A stretch of DNA of 64,000 nucleotides from DASRFR01 sp035651455 (GTDB lineage: Bacteria > Acidobacteriota > Terriglobia > Terriglobales > Acidobacteriaceae). The DNA is taken from contig DASRFR010000058.1 in the NCBI GenBank assembly GCA_035651455.1, positions 248,001-312,000 on the forward strand, written 5' to 3'. The notes beneath the pieces are model-generated. The model saw nothing but the letters and a program-made list of their open reading frames with translations. It did no database searches and had not been told where the DNA came from. Shown here piece by piece: positions 63,101-64,000 of this stretch (position 1 is its first letter; every line of letters begins with the position of its first letter). The position numbers and the translations under genes are program-made.

Positions 63101-63672
63101 ACGATGTCAATAATCAGCGTGGATCCGGCAGGCAGGTAGGCCTGCACCGGCTCCCAGGGCAGATGTAGAAGAATCAGGCTCAGGCTCAAAAGCCACGTCG
63201 CGATTCCACGCCCCCAGCGGAAACGGATTAATTGCACGGCTGCGGTAATGGTAATCAGCCGATAAGAGAGCTCCAGGGCTACTCGCAGGGTCAACGAATC
63301 TGGCCAATAGAGGGCACGTGCCGCCGCATACCCCATCACGGCGATCGCGATGATGATCAGCGGCAGGATTAATTTCTTGGATTGCGTGTAGACGAAGATC
63401 GCGCCGGTGAAAAGGGCGATCGCCAGCACGAATTCTGCCTGCGATATCGCCATGAGTTCACGGCCGGCAGAATTGCCCGTCTCATGGAGCGTCCAACGTG
63501 ACGTTACCCACGCTAACCAAGCCAGCACCCAGATCAGGAGGTGGCGCTCACGGAAAGTTCGAAAAATGAGCACGGTCGCCCCCAGCATGATGAGGGCGGC
63601 CGACTCCTGTGGCGTGAACTTGGGAACGGCAATGTCCCCGACCGCGTACCAGACAGACGTGGGTATGGTCAT
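60187..63672 (-). CDS. Hybrid sensor histidine kinase with a degenerate receiver
   Basis: This 1161-residue protein has about eight N-terminal spans (to ~215), a GAF domain (~225-375), two PAS domains (~385-620), a second GAF (~635-800), HisKA with phospho-acceptor His808 (A-G-V-A-H-E-L-N-N-P-L), HATPase_c (I-N-N-A-V-D-A, D-T-G-P-G-I, G-T-G-L-G-L) and a terminal receiver (about 1025-1150). The receiver keeps its acidic N-terminal pocket (V-E-D-E-E) and the lysine (V-K-P-F). The phosphorylation site reads I-I-I-N-G-K-M-P, with Asn1083 in place of Asp. A PAS segment has C-P-Y-C-S, a possible metal or redox cysteine pair. Confidence 0.92.
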   Translation of the reverse strand: MTIPTSVWYAVGDIAVPKFTPQESAALIMLGATVLIFRTFRERHLLIWVLAWLAWVTSRWTLHETGNSAGRELMAISQAEFVLAIALFTGAIFVYTQSKKLILPLIIIAIAVMGYAAARALYWPDSLTLRVALELSYRLITITAAVQLIRFRWGRGIATWLLSLSLILLHLPWEPVQAYLPAGSTLIIDIVLGLSMLLIVFDDSRLRTERLNVINALTASIARAQQHAPMMQAALEQLKSLMRVRAAWFRVLEGERMVISQHIGVSPEFLKAMSTLQLDETQKSVFQDGKPTVLRASSSQPEVRDQLKAEGFHHVVMTPVLGRKSPIGLLVLGGSSARSYTAEDLEFLTNTAHQLGMAVENLRLVEQVLRSQRQWMNTFDSIQDLIIAHDAEFRIMKANQALLQRLEQSPFDVVGQPCEAILPRNLGEWTGCPYCSRGDVDFAEGADPCFGGYSTVSTSSYTDQTSKQKGTIHVIRDTSDRRAVEEKYRLLFEQVQEGVFVATPDGKLLDCNDAMVKMLGYANREELAALNMETDIYASHEQRDSFRREIEQHNYVRNFEVTLRCKDGSLLTAAESSFATRNAIGGIDRYQGFVLDMTEKKRAEDEMRRRNRELNALNAMAVIATQSFDLDEILNLTLRQVVSLFGAETGSIYLSDAEDAIFRRRAGWGQRSQRRTQLNEMAFTEGFGELVTRSRTEVLTQEFLPHLPPYVVDFIQADDLESWIWVLLWSKDRPIGIMGIGSRKAREYSSNDESLMVAIGRQLATTVEKVWLYEETCRAYEDLRRTQEQLLQSEKMSAVGQLIAGVAHELNNPLTAILGYAQLLESEGLDERAADFVRKLFKQAQRTHRVVQNLLSFARQRKPQKQEVDVRKIVDETLALRDYDLKVNNIVLERTMQDDLPAVTADPHQLEQVFLNIINNAVDAMLEGGNGGTLKVNVSSENGHVRSAFLDTGPGIKDPKRIFDPFYTTKTVGKGTGLGLSICYGIVKEHGGDITAHNRAEGGATVEVRLPSSGRILAEATAPAAPRESAIEGRLLLVEDEEAVLEFERDVLVGAGAQVVTLMTTEETKARLNAESFDAIIINGKMPGGWSAKDIYNWLAENQSGMEKKLLFTFSSIAEPELRAFLQANNVPYLVKPFEVADLIAHARKLLQKVQVAAAGA

Positions 63673-63803
63673 GGCTAGGAGCGCAATCCTGCAGTTTCTT
63701 AATTACCACGCTCCCGCTAGTAACTGCGGGTTTTCCCCCGTGTTTTGATTACTAAAGGAACCTGAGAAGTGGGATAGAATTGCCCTTACCAACCCTCACT
63801 CCT

Positions 63804-64000
63804 ATGCATACTGAACGGGCTGCGGAACGCATTCTGGTTGTCGACGACGAGGAACCCATCCGCGAGGTCGTGTCCTCTCTCCTCATGTCCGCTAATTTCG
63901 AGTGCCGGCAGGCAGCTTCGGGATTGGAAGCTTTGGCGCTGCTGAACTCCGGCGAGGAGTTCGAACTGATGTTGTCGGACTTGATGATGGAAGACATGGA
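63804..64000 (+). CDS. Response regulator receiver domain (3' truncated by window)
   Basis: The frame opens M-H-T-E-R-A-A-E-R-I-L-V-V-D-D-E-E and reads through L-M-L-S-D-L-M-M-E-D to the window edge. The acidic pair and the phospho-acceptor Asp in L-S-D-L-M-M are intact, in contrast with the receiver of the divergent kinase. The output domain lies outside the window. It is a natural phosphorylation partner for the kinase, which begins 131 bp away on the other strand. Confidence 0.9.
   Translation, partial: MHTERAAERILVVDDEEPIREVVSSLLMSANFECRQAASGLEALALLNSGEEFELMLSDLMMEDM

Noticed and set aside
1..64000. Mobile elements, CRISPR arrays, tRNA or rRNA genes
   Set aside because: No transposase, integrase, regularly spaced repeats or structured RNA gene was recognised on either strand.

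Overview
The window reads like a chromosomal segment of an Acidobacteriota bacterium, probably class Terriglobia (Koribacter/Sulfotelmatobacter-like). This is inferred from gene content: HAF-repeat and Ig-like secreted proteins, GT87-type membrane proteins, a Gld-type ABC exporter with a DUF4340 partner, a Tad locus and NDH-2, in a moderately GC-rich sequence. No plasmid, phage, IS, CRISPR, tRNA or rRNA was seen. Both ends cut genes.

Layout. 0-7.5 kb: nucleoside and pentose salvage (C-terminal tail of a probable nucleoside hydrolase, PfkB sugar kinase, sugar permease, a TPR protein, deoC on the opposite strand, cdd, pyrimidine-nucleoside phosphorylase, CNT nucleoside transporter). 7.6-12.3 kb: GldA/GldF/GldG-like ABC exporter plus DUF4340. 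12.3-18 kb: Ig-like lipoprotein, GAF protein, acs, DUF2339 membrane protein. 18-21.5 kb: an ECF42-type sigma factor with its C-terminal extension, two DGPF/YCII proteins, a VOC protein and a secreted barrel-like protein, split into two divergent units. 21.5-26 kb: an outer-membrane barrel gene, a GAF-GAF-AAA+-Fis sigma-54 activator, a small membrane peptide, a STAS-like protein and a degenerate sigma-like protein. 26-41 kb: metallophosphoesterase, secreted repeat proteins, GH15 glucoamylase, SSS symporter, a partner-switching pair (STAS and FHA-GAF-PP2C phosphatase) and three GT87/DUF2029-like membrane proteins. 41-51 kb: Tad pilus core (cpaB-cpaC-cpaE-cpaF-tadB-tadC), then DUF192 and a long TonB-like protein. 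51-64 kb: membrane proteins, ndh, a TPR lipoprotein-like protein, the NfeD-slipin pair, a SPOR protein, a Mo oxidoreductase, an ArsR repressor, a giant hybrid histidine kinase and a truncated response regulator.

Two regulatory arrangements stand out. First, the ECF42 sigma operon and the divergent barrel/YCII unit face each other across an intergenic region holding two near-identical promoter-like elements, TGTCGA-N16-CGTCGTAC, one per strand. This fits an autoregulated divergent ECF42 regulon. Second, the sigma-54 activator is surrounded by three good -24/-12 promoter matches: one for the OMP gene, one at the small peptide and one for the STAS-like gene. Two clusters of TGTCG/CGACA inverted repeats lie about 100-140 bp upstream of two of them, as expected of activator binding sites. 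This suggests a self-contained sigma-54 envelope or stress regulon built from genes of unknown function.

The salvage genes form a near-complete route from imported deoxycytidine or thymidine to acetaldehyde and glyceraldehyde-3-phosphate; only phosphopentomutase is missing from the window. The Tad locus lacks a visible Flp pilin, prepilin peptidase and TadE/F/G, so these must lie elsewhere.
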